This document shows, piece by piece, positions 8,742-18,541 of a DNA stretch of 64,000 nucleotides; position 1 is the stretch's first letter, and every line of letters begins with the position of its first letter. The notes under the pieces were generated by a model that worked only from the letters and a program-made list of their open reading frames with translations, did not search any database and was not told the DNA's origin. Source of the stretch: Prevotella sp. UBA6994. Its GTDB lineage: Bacteria > Bacteroidota > Bacteroidia > Bacteroidales > Bacteroidaceae. Location: assembly GCA_002449845.1 (NCBI GenBank), contig DJXW01000011.1, positions 1,375-65,374 on the forward strand, given 5' to 3'. The translations under genes were made by a program, and so were the position numbers.

Positions 8742-9304
8742 ATATAGAAAAAGAATACATACAAAAGTTGCTTGACAGCTACTTGGCTGCTGAGACGACG
8801 CGAGAAGAGGAAGACTTGCTTGCCGACTATTTCTGCACGCATAGGGAAGTCCCTGCCGAATGGCGCAGCTTCTCTGTCCTGTTCAGAGGTCTGCAGCAAG
8901 GCAAGCCTAAGGCCCGTGCGCTTCACAAAAGCTATGTGCTTAAATGGAGCACTGCTGCGGCTGTTATTACTATCATTTTTGGTACAGGGGTGTTTTTCAT
9001 GCAAAGAAAAGACAGATATGTTGAGCCATCCAAGTCTATGGCTGTGGAGGTTATCCGACAAACAGACAAGATGCGACATGAGCCTCAAGCAGAAGATTGT
9101 GTTCAGACGGCACAAACTCCACGCCCCAAAAATATAGAGCAGCATATAAGAAAGGCTGACAAACCATTAGTAGCCAAGAAACAAAAAAACAATTTCATTT
9201 CTACAGAATCCACCGAATTGCAGGAGGACATCTGTATCGACTGTGAACTCCAGACGATGGAGGACAAGATGCTGGCTATGGTGAATGAATTTGAAAACAT
9301 GTAA
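8738..9304 (+). CDS. Membrane-anchored anti-sigma-like protein
   Basis: A 188-residue protein. The N-terminal cytoplasmic part (1-67) has a helical EEEDLLADYFCTHREVPAEW segment reminiscent of Bacteroidales anti-sigma domains. One transmembrane helix (about 69-87, WSTAAAVITIIFGTGVFF) follows, then a periplasmic tail of about 100 residues. It is translationally coupled to the sigma gene. The role is inferred from order and topology; there is no canonical zinc-binding HxxxCxxC motif. Confidence 0.7.
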   Translation: MNIEKEYIQKLLDSYLAAETTREEEDLLADYFCTHREVPAEWRSFSVLFRGLQQGKPKARALHKSYVLKWSTAAAVITIIFGTGVFFMQRKDRYVEPSKSMAVEVIRQTDKMRHEPQAEDCVQTAQTPRPKNIEQHIRKADKPLVAKKQKNNFISTESTELQEDICIDCELQTMEDKMLAMVNEFENM

Positions 9305-9317
9305 AGTAGCAACAGAT

Positions 9318-10682
9318 ATGAAACGACTATTTCCCCTTATCATCAGTCTCGTCATTCCTCTTGGAATGGCTGCACAACGCCAGACGGACAAGACCGTGAT
9401 GGACATTGCCAATTATCTGAATGAGCATTGTCTCGAAGGTGCCGTGACCGATGCCGTTTGTGGTCGTAACCGCACGATATATGGTAATATCGTAGTCAAT
9501 AATGGTCCGCTTCATGCTACAGCCACGCTGCTTGATAAGATAGAACCACTCATCAAACGTCTGCCACACAAGCATCGCATGACCGATGAGCAGGCAGACG
9601 AGATTTTCAGGGGTCGCATCGCCATGCGTTTGCACCCCGAGCAGGGCGATACCTCGGCCTTCTTCCTGATGGATTACAACCGTACAATGGTCAGTTTCCG
9701 CTACGGCGTGAACAGCCCTAAGAGCATCAACATCGTCACAGAGCGTGCCTCAGATGTAAAACCGAACTTCAACTACCACGATTTGCCCACAGACAGCGTG
9801 GCAGCCATCGCCAACCTATTGAGACAGATGGAGCAGAGAAAGGAAGCACTGGTAATTGACACTGTATTCTGCTATTCTGAGAATGAGAACTACGATTGGT
9901 GGATGGGTGCAAAGGGTGATGCCAGTCGCACACCAGCCCACGTCGTGCTCCTGCAAGGCGTGCAGCAGCAAGACTTCCTTGCATGGACGGAAGCTCTTGC
10001 TCCTTTAAGTGGAAACCCCGATGTCACCATATATAAAAGTTCCAAGCACAAGGACGGCAAGATATTGCAGATCTGCGCCACTGCCTCGTTCTGCACAGGA
10101 GGAGCCTTCTGCCTCTATCACATTGTCTATTATCAGGAATGTATCTGCGTGGTGCGCGTCGTTGTGCCAACGTGGAAGCATTGCAACACGGTGCCGGACA
10201 CAAGAGAACTCATTGACCATTTGCGCGGTAAAGCAAAACCCGCACAGCCGATGAATGACATTTCTCCTGAACTAAATCAAGAACTGAAGACTCTCATGGA
10301 AACCATGCGCGGTCGTAGTGACGTGCAAGCTGTTGACACTCTCTTCGTCAGCAACGACCATGAGGGACATGAATGGTGGTTGGGATTAAATGGGCCGTGT
10401 TCGACAAAAGCCCAAATTGTACGCACCCGCTGCTCGCGAGAGGAATATCTGTCTTTGAGTGCTCGTCTGCAGGCTTTGAGCAATGTGGAATCTGGCAACG
10501 ACGAACATTTCAGTCCCAACCGAACCATTCTCCGCTGGATGGACGGCAAGGGTTGCTACCACGCTTTCTACCTTTATTATTTTATTCATCAGAAACTACT
10601 CCTTCTGGAGCGGGTTGATGGCCTTGACCCACACTCCATCTGCGTACCAAATTCCAGTCTATCATTGCCCGAAATGAAGTAG
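9318..10682 (+). CDS. Secreted protein of unknown function with internal duplication
   Basis: A 454-residue protein read from ATG 9318 (MKRLFPLIISLVIPLGMAAQ), which gives a clean signal peptide; an earlier in-frame ATG at 9285 overlaps the upstream gene and would spoil it. Two similar blocks are visible. In one, a helix is followed by VIDTVFC...YDWWMGAKGD and ends with GGAFCLYHIVYYQECICVVRV. In the other, VDTLFVS...HEWWLGLNGP ends with YHAFYLYYFIHQKLLLLERV. An N-terminal region may be a third, weaker copy. The family is not recognised. Its place between an anti-sigma factor and two outer-membrane proteins suggests a periplasmic or envelope function in the same stress or uptake response. Confidence 0.65.
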   Translation: MKRLFPLIISLVIPLGMAAQRQTDKTVMDIANYLNEHCLEGAVTDAVCGRNRTIYGNIVVNNGPLHATATLLDKIEPLIKRLPHKHRMTDEQADEIFRGRIAMRLHPEQGDTSAFFLMDYNRTMVSFRYGVNSPKSINIVTERASDVKPNFNYHDLPTDSVAAIANLLRQMEQRKEALVIDTVFCYSENENYDWWMGAKGDASRTPAHVVLLQGVQQQDFLAWTEALAPLSGNPDVTIYKSSKHKDGKILQICATASFCTGGAFCLYHIVYYQECICVVRVVVPTWKHCNTVPDTRELIDHLRGKAKPAQPMNDISPELNQELKTLMETMRGRSDVQAVDTLFVSNDHEGHEWWLGLNGPCSTKAQIVRTRCSREEYLSLSARLQALSNVESGNDEHFSPNRTILRWMDGKGCYHAFYLYYFIHQKLLLLERVDGLDPHSICVPNSSLSLPEMK

Positions 10683-10702
10683 TAAATCAATCACATCAAC
10701 TT

Positions 10703-13642
10703 ATGAAACATAGACTCATGTTGCTGGCCGCACTGGTCAGCACAGCCCTCACAGTGTCCGCACAGAAAGCACCGGTGAACTTCAACGGCACCATTGTGGA
10801 TGCTTTTACGCGCCAGGCCATCAAAGGCGAAGTGACTGTCTCGTTGCTCCGGTCTGACAGCACCGTGGTAATGACTACCAAGAGTTACGAGCACACGGAT
10901 CGGGGAAACGGCACCATACGCACATTCTTCCAATTTGATGTGCCACAACAGCCGGACGGCCATTTCCTCGTGAAACTGGAGGCAAAGGGGTATGAAACCG
11001 TGTATAAGGCCACCAAATTGGCGTGGAAATCGAAGACGATTGAGGTCTCTCTTTGGAATGTTCCCATGCGCCGCACTTCACGAGCAACGGACGAGGTGCA
11101 GCTGAACGAGGTCACGGTGACTGCCACCAAGGTCAAGTTCTACACAAAGGGCGACACATTGGTGTACAACGCCGATGCTTTCCAACTGCAAGAAGGCTCG
11201 ATGCTTGACGCGCTTGTAGCGCAACTGCCAGGTGCGGAACTGAAACCCGACGGGCGCATCATGGTGAACGGGAAGTTTGTGGAGAGCCTTCTGCTCAATG
11301 GGCGCGACTTCTTCAAGGGAGACAACACCGTGTTGCTCGACAACCTGCCCACCTATATGGTGCAACAGGTGAAAGTATATACAGAAGAGAGTGAGACAAG
11401 TAAACTGCTGGGGCGCAAGGTGGACGACGGACGGTTTGTGATGGACGTGAGACTGAAAAGACAATACGCTATCGGCTGGCTGGCCAACGCAGAGGCAGGA
11501 TATGGCACAAAGAACCGTTATCTGGGTCGCCTCTTTGCCATGCGCTACACGCCGCAGTCGCGCCTCTCCCTCTTTGGTAACCTCAACAATGTAAACGATC
11601 GCCGCAAACCCGACGGCAACGGCGGATGGGGCGACTTCGACGTGTCGGGCGGACTGACATCCACAAAGCGCGGTGGCCTGGACTATTCCGTGTTCGACAA
11701 GCGCGACCGCTTCCAGCTGTCAGGCAACGCGGATGTTACCTACACGGACAATGAGAACGCATGGGGCGGCAGTTCAACCAACTTCCTCCCGGGCGGCGAT
11801 GTCTTCAATGTTACGTCAAGCCGCACGAACAGCAGCAACCTCTCCATAAGCACACAGCACGACCTGAAATTCAACTTCCAGCAGACGCACCACGCCTTCA
11901 GCCTCTCCCCCGCTTTCAACTACCAGAAGAGCGATTACAACTATAACTTCCTGAACGGAACATTCAGCGTGAGTCCGGCTGGCGATTATGCCTCCGTGCT
12001 CGACAGCCTCTTCTCGCCGGATTGGACTACCACCGTGCGCCACCTCATCCGCCGCAACGGAGAGCAAGCCGTGGTGGGCAGCCGCACGACGAACGGCAGC
12101 ATGTCCTTCTGGAGTTTCTTCAAGATTCCTTTTTCGCAGGACGGCGTGTCGGTGGACGGCAACCTTTCCTACAACGACAAGCGGCAGAACGGCTTCAACC
12201 ATTTCCTCTACAACCACTGCGAGGGCGGAGCGCTACAGACCGATTGGCGCAACCGTTACGACGAATCGCCTCAACGTGACTTTGGGACACAGGTTCGGAC
12301 GAAGTACTTCTGGCATTGGAACCAGGAAATCATGCTCAACCCCAGCTACACCTTTAATTATAAGTACGAGTCGGGCGACCATATGCACTATCGCCTCGAC
12401 GTGCTTGACGAAAGTGCAGACCAGCCTCTCGGTTGGCTCCCTTCCGAAGCCGCCATGCTGATGCAGGCTCTTGATTCGGACAACAGTTACGAGGGACTGC
12501 TGCACCGCTATCGTCACGACCTGACGCTCGACTGGCAATGGCAACACTACAGCAAGACACCGCAAGGGCGACGCACGTCGGGCTGGAACGTGCAGTTCCG
12601 TCCGTCCGTTACACTGGAGGACAACCGATTCCGATTCACGGACTACGTCGTGGGGAAAAATGAACAGCAGATTCACAAGACCTACGTGCTACCGCATGCC
12701 CGTTTCAGTCTAAAGCGCAACACGCAGGAGTTCCGTCATGAGCTGAACTTCGTGGCAACGCTCAACAGCAGTTCGCCATCCATGACAAACCTGGTCAGCA
12801 AGACCTTTGCTGCCGACCCGCTGAACGTGACGTTGGGAAACCCCGACCTGAAGCAGCGCACCGACATAGACCTCTCTTTCAACTACAAATCCGACCGCTG
12901 GCTGCAACACCAGGAGCGGCAACTCTACGGCAATGCCGGGTGGCACTGTGCCGCGAATGCCATCTCTGTCAGTTACGTTTACGACAAACAGACGGGCGTG
13001 ACCACCAGCCGCCCCGTCAACGTCATCGGCAACTGGAACACCTGGCTCAATGTGGGCTATGTCACTCCGCTGGACAAGGCGCGTCGCCTGACACTCACCA
13101 CCAACACGGCGGCCAACTACTACCACCTCGTTGACTTCTCCGGGAGCAATCCCGCCGCCACGCCCCTGCGCAACACCACACAAACCGCCGTGCTCAGTGA
13201 GACGCTTCGGTTAAACTACCGCTACTGGAAAGTAAACGTGGGTGTGAAAGGAAACGCGGCCTGGAACCATGCCACCGCCGAGCGCAACGATTTCGTGAAT
13301 GCCAACACTTGGAACATCCACTACGGAGCCAACGCGGTAATCGACCTGCCGTGGGCGTTCCAACTATCCACCGAACTGACCATGTTCACCCGCCGGGGCT
13401 ACGAATCTTCCACCATGAACCGCGACGACTTGGTGTGGAATGCGCGCATCTCGAAGGGGGTCATGAAGAATCGCCTCAATCTGATGCTCGATGCCTGGGA
13501 CATCCTGGGCAACCTCTCCAACGTCAACGCCGGCATCGACAGCCGAAGCCGTTGGGAATACTACACCAACGTCATCCCGCGCTACGTCATGCTGCGCCTT
13601 GTGTATCGGTTTGACAAGCAACCCAAAACCAAGAAAGACTAA
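10703..13642 (+). CDS. TonB-receptor-like outer-membrane barrel protein (copy 1)
   Basis: A 979-residue secreted protein: signal peptide (1-20), carboxypeptidase-like regulatory Ig domain (about 24-125, FNGTIVDAFTRQAIKGEVTV), a plug-like region starting LNEVTVTATKV with GDTLVYNADAFQLQEGSMLD, then a long barrel ending VMLRLVYRFDKQPK. The layout fits the Bacteroidales outer-membrane beta-barrel family related to TonB-dependent receptors rather than full SusC proteins, and there is no SusD partner. The next gene is a diverged paralogue. This gene is clearly more GC-rich than its neighbours. The substrate is unknown. Confidence 0.82.
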   Translation: MKHRLMLLAALVSTALTVSAQKAPVNFNGTIVDAFTRQAIKGEVTVSLLRSDSTVVMTTKSYEHTDRGNGTIRTFFQFDVPQQPDGHFLVKLEAKGYETVYKATKLAWKSKTIEVSLWNVPMRRTSRATDEVQLNEVTVTATKVKFYTKGDTLVYNADAFQLQEGSMLDALVAQLPGAELKPDGRIMVNGKFVESLLLNGRDFFKGDNTVLLDNLPTYMVQQVKVYTEESETSKLLGRKVDDGRFVMDVRLKRQYAIGWLANAEAGYGTKNRYLGRLFAMRYTPQSRLSLFGNLNNVNDRRKPDGNGGWGDFDVSGGLTSTKRGGLDYSVFDKRDRFQLSGNADVTYTDNENAWGGSSTNFLPGGDVFNVTSSRTNSSNLSISTQHDLKFNFQQTHHAFSLSPAFNYQKSDYNYNFLNGTFSVSPAGDYASVLDSLFSPDWTTTVRHLIRRNGEQAVVGSRTTNGSMSFWSFFKIPFSQDGVSVDGNLSYNDKRQNGFNHFLYNHCEGGALQTDWRNRYDESPQRDFGTQVRTKYFWHWNQEIMLNPSYTFNYKYESGDHMHYRLDVLDESADQPLGWLPSEAAMLMQALDSDNSYEGLLHRYRHDLTLDWQWQHYSKTPQGRRTSGWNVQFRPSVTLEDNRFRFTDYVVGKNEQQIHKTYVLPHARFSLKRNTQEFRHELNFVATLNSSSPSMTNLVSKTFAADPLNVTLGNPDLKQRTDIDLSFNYKSDRWLQHQERQLYGNAGWHCAANAISVSYVYDKQTGVTTSRPVNVIGNWNTWLNVGYVTPLDKARRLTLTTNTAANYYHLVDFSGSNPAATPLRNTTQTAVLSETLRLNYRYWKVNVGVKGNAAWNHATAERNDFVNANTWNIHYGANAVIDLPWAFQLSTELTMFTRRGYESSTMNRDDLVWNARISKGVMKNRLNLMLDAWDILGNLSNVNAGIDSRSRWEYYTNVIPRYVMLRLVYRFDKQPKTKKD

Positions 13643-16506
13643 TGCCCATGAGACGTACAATTCTAATCACTCTATATACCACATTTATTTGTACCAACAC
13701 CTTCGGTCAGTCCCAGAAGGATAGTGTTGCTGTTTATGGCAACGTGAAAGACAGTTTTACACACGAAATTCTGAAGGATGTACATGTTGAAATAATGAAT
13801 TCCGATAGTACGTCGATTGATGAATTTCAAGTAGATCAGATATATCGATATGGAGGCTATTACCACAATATTGACAGAATAGGCTATCTGTACATACCAC
13901 GAACGGATTGCATATTCAGATTTTCCAAAGAGGGTTATTTGCCCTCGACTGTCAACCTTCGGAAGAAAGACATTGGCAAACGCGAAACGCGCATCTCTCT
14001 TGGTGAAATACTTCTGAAGAAGAAGCCGAGAGCCTTGGAACGTGAACTTGATGAAGTAACTGTTACAGCATCAAAGGTTAGAATGGTTGTAAAAGGTGAT
14101 ACGATAGTTTACAATGCCGATGCCTTCCAGTTGGCTGAAGGTTCCATGTTAGACGGACTGATTAAACGTCTTCCAGGTTTTGAAATCAAGGACGGGCAGA
14201 TACGTGTTAATGGCAACTTTGTCAGCAGTCTGTTGGTAAACGGAGAAGACTTCTTCCGTGGCGACCCACGTGTTGCCTTAGAGAATCTGCCGGCCTATAT
14301 GGTGGACAAAGTTAAAGTCTATCATAAGGAGCATGAATATAGTTATATTACAAGAGAGAAAGACATACGGGAACTTCCGTTAGTGGTAGATGTGAATCTG
14401 AAACGCCAGTATTCCATTGGGTGGGTGGCGAACGCAAGTGCAGGATATGGATTGAGCAACAGGTATCTGGCAAGACTGTTCGGGCTTAGGTTTACGGACA
14501 ATTCAAGGCTGGCATTATTCGGAAATGCCAATAACAGAAACGACACGCGCGAACCTGGTACTACAGGAGAATGGAATGCCCAGGGGGCCGCATCTGGGCG
14601 CACTGATTTGCAGACAGGTGGACTGGAAGCCTTGATAAAGGACAAGAAGGGCGTATGGAAATACACGAGTAATGTGAAAGCGGCTCATCGAAAAACGGAT
14701 GATCAGAGTGTAACCTCTGTAGAAACATTCCAACCAGCGCTGAGCGGGAACACTTATGCACGCTCGAAAAACGAGAATATAAATAGAGTAATGGATGTAA
14801 CTACTGCGCATCAGTTTAGTTATAAGAAGCCACATGGCTACATAACACTTGACGGTAAGGCGGGTTATCACAGAAGTAGAAATCAAGCAAACCGTTGGGA
14901 AGCGGAGTTTACTAATGACCCGAATGACCGTTATCGTGCTGCATCGCTTGACAGTCTTTTCTCTGGAACCAGCGAACGACTCGCTACCCTGTTTGTTCAC
15001 AGGCGAATGGAACAGAGTCTGGCGAACGCCAATCATTGGGGCGGCTCTGTCAGTATGAACGGCTACATAGAGATTCCACATACGCCCGACTACATCAATC
15101 TTTCGGCAGACCTTCGGGTACAGAAACAAGAGGCCACGACATTTTCCGATTATCATCTCTTGTATAACCAATCTATTGGGAAAGGTGAGGATTATCGTAA
15201 TCAGTACCAGACATCCCCCGTTGTCTCTCTTGATGCGAGTTTGAAAGCCTCCTACAAGTACCGCCCGGAATGGGGAACGGTAACGCCCTTTTATGAAATG
15301 ACGGAGCAATATCGTGATGCCGCTCTATCGCTATATAGATTGGATCAGTTGGGCAGAAATTCTTTGTCGCTCGGCGAACTTCCCTCTACTATTTCTACGT
15401 TGATGAGTTGTATGGACTCACAAAACTCCTATACGTCCAGATTGAACACTCTGGTACACCATGTGGGCGTAAGCTTGTTATTTTGGCTTCCGGGTAAGTT
15501 GCCAAGCCACAGAATAGACATTCGTCCAGAGGTGGAATGGCGTATTGATAATCTCACTTATCATCGTGACCAGTTAAATGAGACTTCCCATAGAAGCAAT
15601 GCTGTCTTCGTGCCTTCCATCTCATGGGGCTTTGAGGATTGTTACATCGACTACAGACTTTCTTCTTCCTATCCCGACATGGTAAGCCTTATTGCTTATG
15701 CCGATAATGCAGACCCTCTGAATATCTATCGAGGTAATCCTTCCCTGAAGCGCAGTACCAGCCATAGCGTTGACTTTACGCGCTATTTACGCAATCGGGA
15801 TAAGGGCTGGCAATTATCTCTTCGTGCCGCCTGGGATATGACACAAAATGCCATTGCCCATGCCATGACATACGATGCCGCCACAGGTGTACGCACTTAC
15901 TCACCTCGCAACGTGGATGGCAACTGGGGAGCAAAGTTATCGGCCGATTACCAGAAGGCACTGGACAAGAAGCAGCGTTTCGTCCTCAATGCTGTTACGG
16001 GCTTCAATTATCGGAACAGCGTGGATTATGTCTCTGAACTGAGCCAGGTGCGCAATCTCAACACGAGTGAAAATTTGCGGTTGAACATGCGCCTCAACCA
16101 GTACATCTTTGATTTGGATGTAGCCGTGAAATACCTTCATGCAACTTCGAGCCGAACAGGCTTCCAGAATATCAACAGTTTTGACTTTAAGTATGGTGCG
16201 TCTGCTCAGATTCCATTGTCAGCAGGATTCGCGTTTACTACAGACTTGACACTCTATCATCGCACGGGCTATTCGGATGCCAGCCTCAATGATTGTCATT
16301 TTGTGGCCAATGCCCGTCTGTCTAAGACCCTCCTCAAAGGCCGTCTCGGATTGAGCCTTGATGCATACGACATTTTTCAAGGATTGAGCAACGTAACCAG
16401 AGTTCTCAACGCACAAGGCCTAACAGAAACATGGTATAACTCGCTTCCAAGATACGCTATGTTACAAGTAGTATACAAATTCAGCAAGCAGCCTAAAAAG
16501 AAATAA
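13642..16506 (+). CDS. TonB-receptor-like outer-membrane barrel protein (copy 2)
   Basis: A 954-residue paralogue of the preceding gene; its ATG overlaps the upstream stop (TAATG), with a second in-frame ATG at 13648. Signal peptide, regulatory domain, LDEVTVTASKVRMVVKGDTI plug start, YNADAFQLAEGSMLDGLIK, then barrel ending LPRYAMLQVVYKFSKQPKKK. The plug region is very similar to copy 1 (NLPAYMVDKVKVY versus NLPTYMVQQVKVY), while base composition is much less GC-rich. The two are an old tandem duplication, or one copy was acquired or replaced. They are probably a pair under control of the operon's ECF sigma factor. Confidence 0.82.
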   Translation: MPMRRTILITLYTTFICTNTFGQSQKDSVAVYGNVKDSFTHEILKDVHVEIMNSDSTSIDEFQVDQIYRYGGYYHNIDRIGYLYIPRTDCIFRFSKEGYLPSTVNLRKKDIGKRETRISLGEILLKKKPRALERELDEVTVTASKVRMVVKGDTIVYNADAFQLAEGSMLDGLIKRLPGFEIKDGQIRVNGNFVSSLLVNGEDFFRGDPRVALENLPAYMVDKVKVYHKEHEYSYITREKDIRELPLVVDVNLKRQYSIGWVANASAGYGLSNRYLARLFGLRFTDNSRLALFGNANNRNDTREPGTTGEWNAQGAASGRTDLQTGGLEALIKDKKGVWKYTSNVKAAHRKTDDQSVTSVETFQPALSGNTYARSKNENINRVMDVTTAHQFSYKKPHGYITLDGKAGYHRSRNQANRWEAEFTNDPNDRYRAASLDSLFSGTSERLATLFVHRRMEQSLANANHWGGSVSMNGYIEIPHTPDYINLSADLRVQKQEATTFSDYHLLYNQSIGKGEDYRNQYQTSPVVSLDASLKASYKYRPEWGTVTPFYEMTEQYRDAALSLYRLDQLGRNSLSLGELPSTISTLMSCMDSQNSYTSRLNTLVHHVGVSLLFWLPGKLPSHRIDIRPEVEWRIDNLTYHRDQLNETSHRSNAVFVPSISWGFEDCYIDYRLSSSYPDMVSLIAYADNADPLNIYRGNPSLKRSTSHSVDFTRYLRNRDKGWQLSLRAAWDMTQNAIAHAMTYDAATGVRTYSPRNVDGNWGAKLSADYQKALDKKQRFVLNAVTGFNYRNSVDYVSELSQVRNLNTSENLRLNMRLNQYIFDLDVAVKYLHATSSRTGFQNINSFDFKYGASAQIPLSAGFAFTTDLTLYHRTGYSDASLNDCHFVANARLSKTLLKGRLGLSLDAYDIFQGLSNVTRVLNAQGLTETWYNSLPRYAMLQVVYKFSKQPKKK

Positions 16507-16677
16507 CCCCATACGTTGTTTTTATGATGTGTCCTTCCCACTCGCTTGGTCGCGACGGGCGGCGGGAAGAACTATTTCAACAACATCGATGAACATCAAA
16601 CCCACGCACGATTAAATCTTTGTCATGATGACGTGATGGAACTTGTTCTATAGGGGAAGGCATTCTTGATGGTTATG

Positions 16678-17280
16678 TTATTGAATCCAGTGGAAATACA
16701 CATAGAAAGCAATCTCCATTGCAATCGTTATGATTGACAGAAGGGATAATGAGCCTACAACGTAAAACAATTTCGTAGAAATCCATACGCCCTCGTTATT
16801 CTTCACAATATCTGTGAGTCTGTGACTTTGCTTCTGCCATAGCGTTTCCTGCTGTTTGTATTGGTCGGCAAGCATCTGTTTCTCCTGTTCCAGCCATTGG
16901 CCATGAAGTTCTTGTATCTTCTGCCAGTCAGTATCGCATACTGTTACGGTCACCTTCAACTTTGTAGGCGCATCTTCCATAACTTGGTCGATGTGCTCAT
17001 TGATGGTATCAACCTTGTTGCTGATGGTGTTCACGGCAGCGCCGAGCACTCCTTCTTCACGCTGGGTTTGGCGGATTGAAGATTCCAAGGATAGCTTGGC
17101 ATTGATGACGGCTGTTGTCGCTTTGTCAATGTTCTCATTCAACTTCCTGAGTTCAGGAACACGGTCGGCTATATTCTGTTCGATTTGCTGAAGCTCCAGT
17201 TCCTCTTCGACTTCGCTCATCATATCATCGAAGTCATGTTGCGCTTCATTAGCTTTGCTTTTCTTTATAGACATAGACAT
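16678..17280 (-). CDS. Coiled-coil membrane protein of the mobilization operon
   Basis: A 200-residue protein from ATG 17280 (MSMSIKKSK), 7 nt after the relaxase stop; the frame stays open upstream only inside the relaxase gene. The N-terminal region is acidic and helical (SEVEEELELQQIEQNIADRV), a long heptad-like coiled coil spans about 30-150, and one C-terminal transmembrane helix (about 172-195, GSLSLLSIITIAMEIAFYVYF) anchors it. Similar small coiled-coil/TM proteins follow relaxase genes in Bacteroidales mobilizable elements; a link between relaxosome and membrane is inferred. Confidence 0.6.
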   Translation of the reverse strand: MSMSIKKSKANEAQHDFDDMMSEVEEELELQQIEQNIADRVPELRKLNENIDKATTAVINAKLSLESSIRQTQREEGVLGAAVNTISNKVDTINEHIDQVMEDAPTKLKVTVTVCDTDWQKIQELHGQWLEQEKQMLADQYKQQETLWQKQSHRLTDIVKNNEGVWISTKLFYVVGSLSLLSIITIAMEIAFYVYFHWIQ

Positions 17281-17287
17281 TAGTGTT

Positions 17288-18541
17288 TTATCGGTGGAAA
17301 CCGCGTTTAATAGACTTTGGTTTGTACATGGAATGAGCCATCTGGAGGCATCGTCGAACATAGGCGCGTTCGTCCTCGTCATCCTTCTTGCCCCAACCAG
17401 ATTCAGGAGCAGAACCGCCACCACCTCCGCAAGATTCGGACATGGACGTGGCGGCATCAATGTAGCCAGCAAAGAGAAGCATTGCAGTATGGGCAACATT
17501 CTCGACAGTGGCGTTATCATTGTCTTCTGGAACCTGAGCCTCATTGAGGAATATATCCTTGACCGAATTGGGAATCTCAACTGCCTTGCTGCCAATAGGT
17601 GTATCGATGTTGAATATAGTGAAGGATGGCACAGGCTTTGCCTGGACTCTTGGCTGCACCTTGGGCTGGGTAGATGCCGTTGTTTGGAAAGTCGGACGAA
17701 GAGGACGGCTGCTTGGGGCAACTGTCGGTGTTGAAGGCTTTACCTTAACCTGAGCAGGCTTCGGATGGAACTTCTTCCATGTAGCTTCAAGCTGTGATGC
17801 CATGAATCTACGACCGATTTCTGAAGCCTTGAATACTGAGGCATTCTTGCCGATGGTATAGCCAACCAGTTTCCTGCTCTTGTCATATCGAGGTGTAACC
17901 TCATAGCCCTTCATGCGAAGCATCTTGAAATAGAAGTCAACATCAAACTCCTGCATATTCCGAAGGGTGTATTCGCAATAGTCCGCAATCTCTTCCTTCC
18001 GCATGTCGCGTATCTCCTGTGGTTGCTTCCATCCATGCCTCATGTTGATAATTTCCGCAGCCATCATTGCCCTCCTGTGTATATCGTGGACATCGTTGGT
18101 GTTGCCTTCAAGGTCAACACGGCAGCAATCCATGTGAAGGTGCAGCGTTCCCGACTTGGAATCGGAGTGAAGTCCACCCACATTCATTGAGTTGCGGTAA
18201 TTGGTCTTGACTTCCTTCTTCATGCCCTTGGGGATGAGTCCGAGGGAGTCCATTGTTTCCAGACTTTCATCTTGAAGGTTTGCCCAGTCATTCATGGTGA
18301 AGTTCTTTGCCTCTTCCTTCGAGGGGGAGATTACAAACTGAACCATGAGGCGTTCAAGACTTCTCCCGACTGTCCTGTCCTGCTGATACAACTGGCAGTG
18401 ATGCTTCATCATATACCAGATGGCGGTCGGTTCGATACCTTCAGGCATGTGGTTCACCTTGACCACTTTTGCCTTCTCTTTCTCCAATGCGTACCTTACG
18501 GCATTGCCACCGTAGGGTACAACTTTTGCAAGCATAATCAT
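17288..18541 (-). CDS. Relaxase (mobilization endonuclease)
   Basis: A 417-residue MobA/VirD2-type relaxase. It starts MLAKVVPYGGNAVRYALEKE, with a GGNAxxY pattern seen in Bacteroidales MobB relaxases, where Y17 is a candidate catalytic tyrosine. The metal-binding HxH is H134-x-H136 (GTLHLHMDCCRVDLEGN). It would nick oriT and pilot the strand in transfer. The C-terminal third (about 270-400) is Pro/Thr/Gln-rich and probably flexible. The start ATGA (18538-18541) overlaps the stop of the MobC-like gene, so the two are translationally coupled. Confidence 0.88.
   Translation of the reverse strand: MIMLAKVVPYGGNAVRYALEKEKAKVVKVNHMPEGIEPTAIWYMMKHHCQLYQQDRTVGRSLERLMVQFVISPSKEEAKNFTMNDWANLQDESLETMDSLGLIPKGMKKEVKTNYRNSMNVGGLHSDSKSGTLHLHMDCCRVDLEGNTNDVHDIHRRAMMAAEIINMRHGWKQPQEIRDMRKEEIADYCEYTLRNMQEFDVDFYFKMLRMKGYEVTPRYDKSRKLVGYTIGKNASVFKASEIGRRFMASQLEATWKKFHPKPAQVKVKPSTPTVAPSSRPLRPTFQTTASTQPKVQPRVQAKPVPSFTIFNIDTPIGSKAVEIPNSVKDIFLNEAQVPEDNDNATVENVAHTAMLLFAGYIDAATSMSESCGGGGGSAPESGWGKKDDEDERAYVRRCLQMAHSMYKPKSIKRGFHR

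Noticed and set aside
11078..13183. Long antisense frames in the GC-rich barrel gene
   Set aside because: Typical shadows of a GC-rich coding region; the + strand barrel protein is clearly the real gene.
16534..16569. CTTCCC...GGGAAG stem-loop between the converging barrel and mobilization genes
   Set aside because: Short outer stem with a long GC-rich loop and no T-run; too weak to call a terminator or attachment site.
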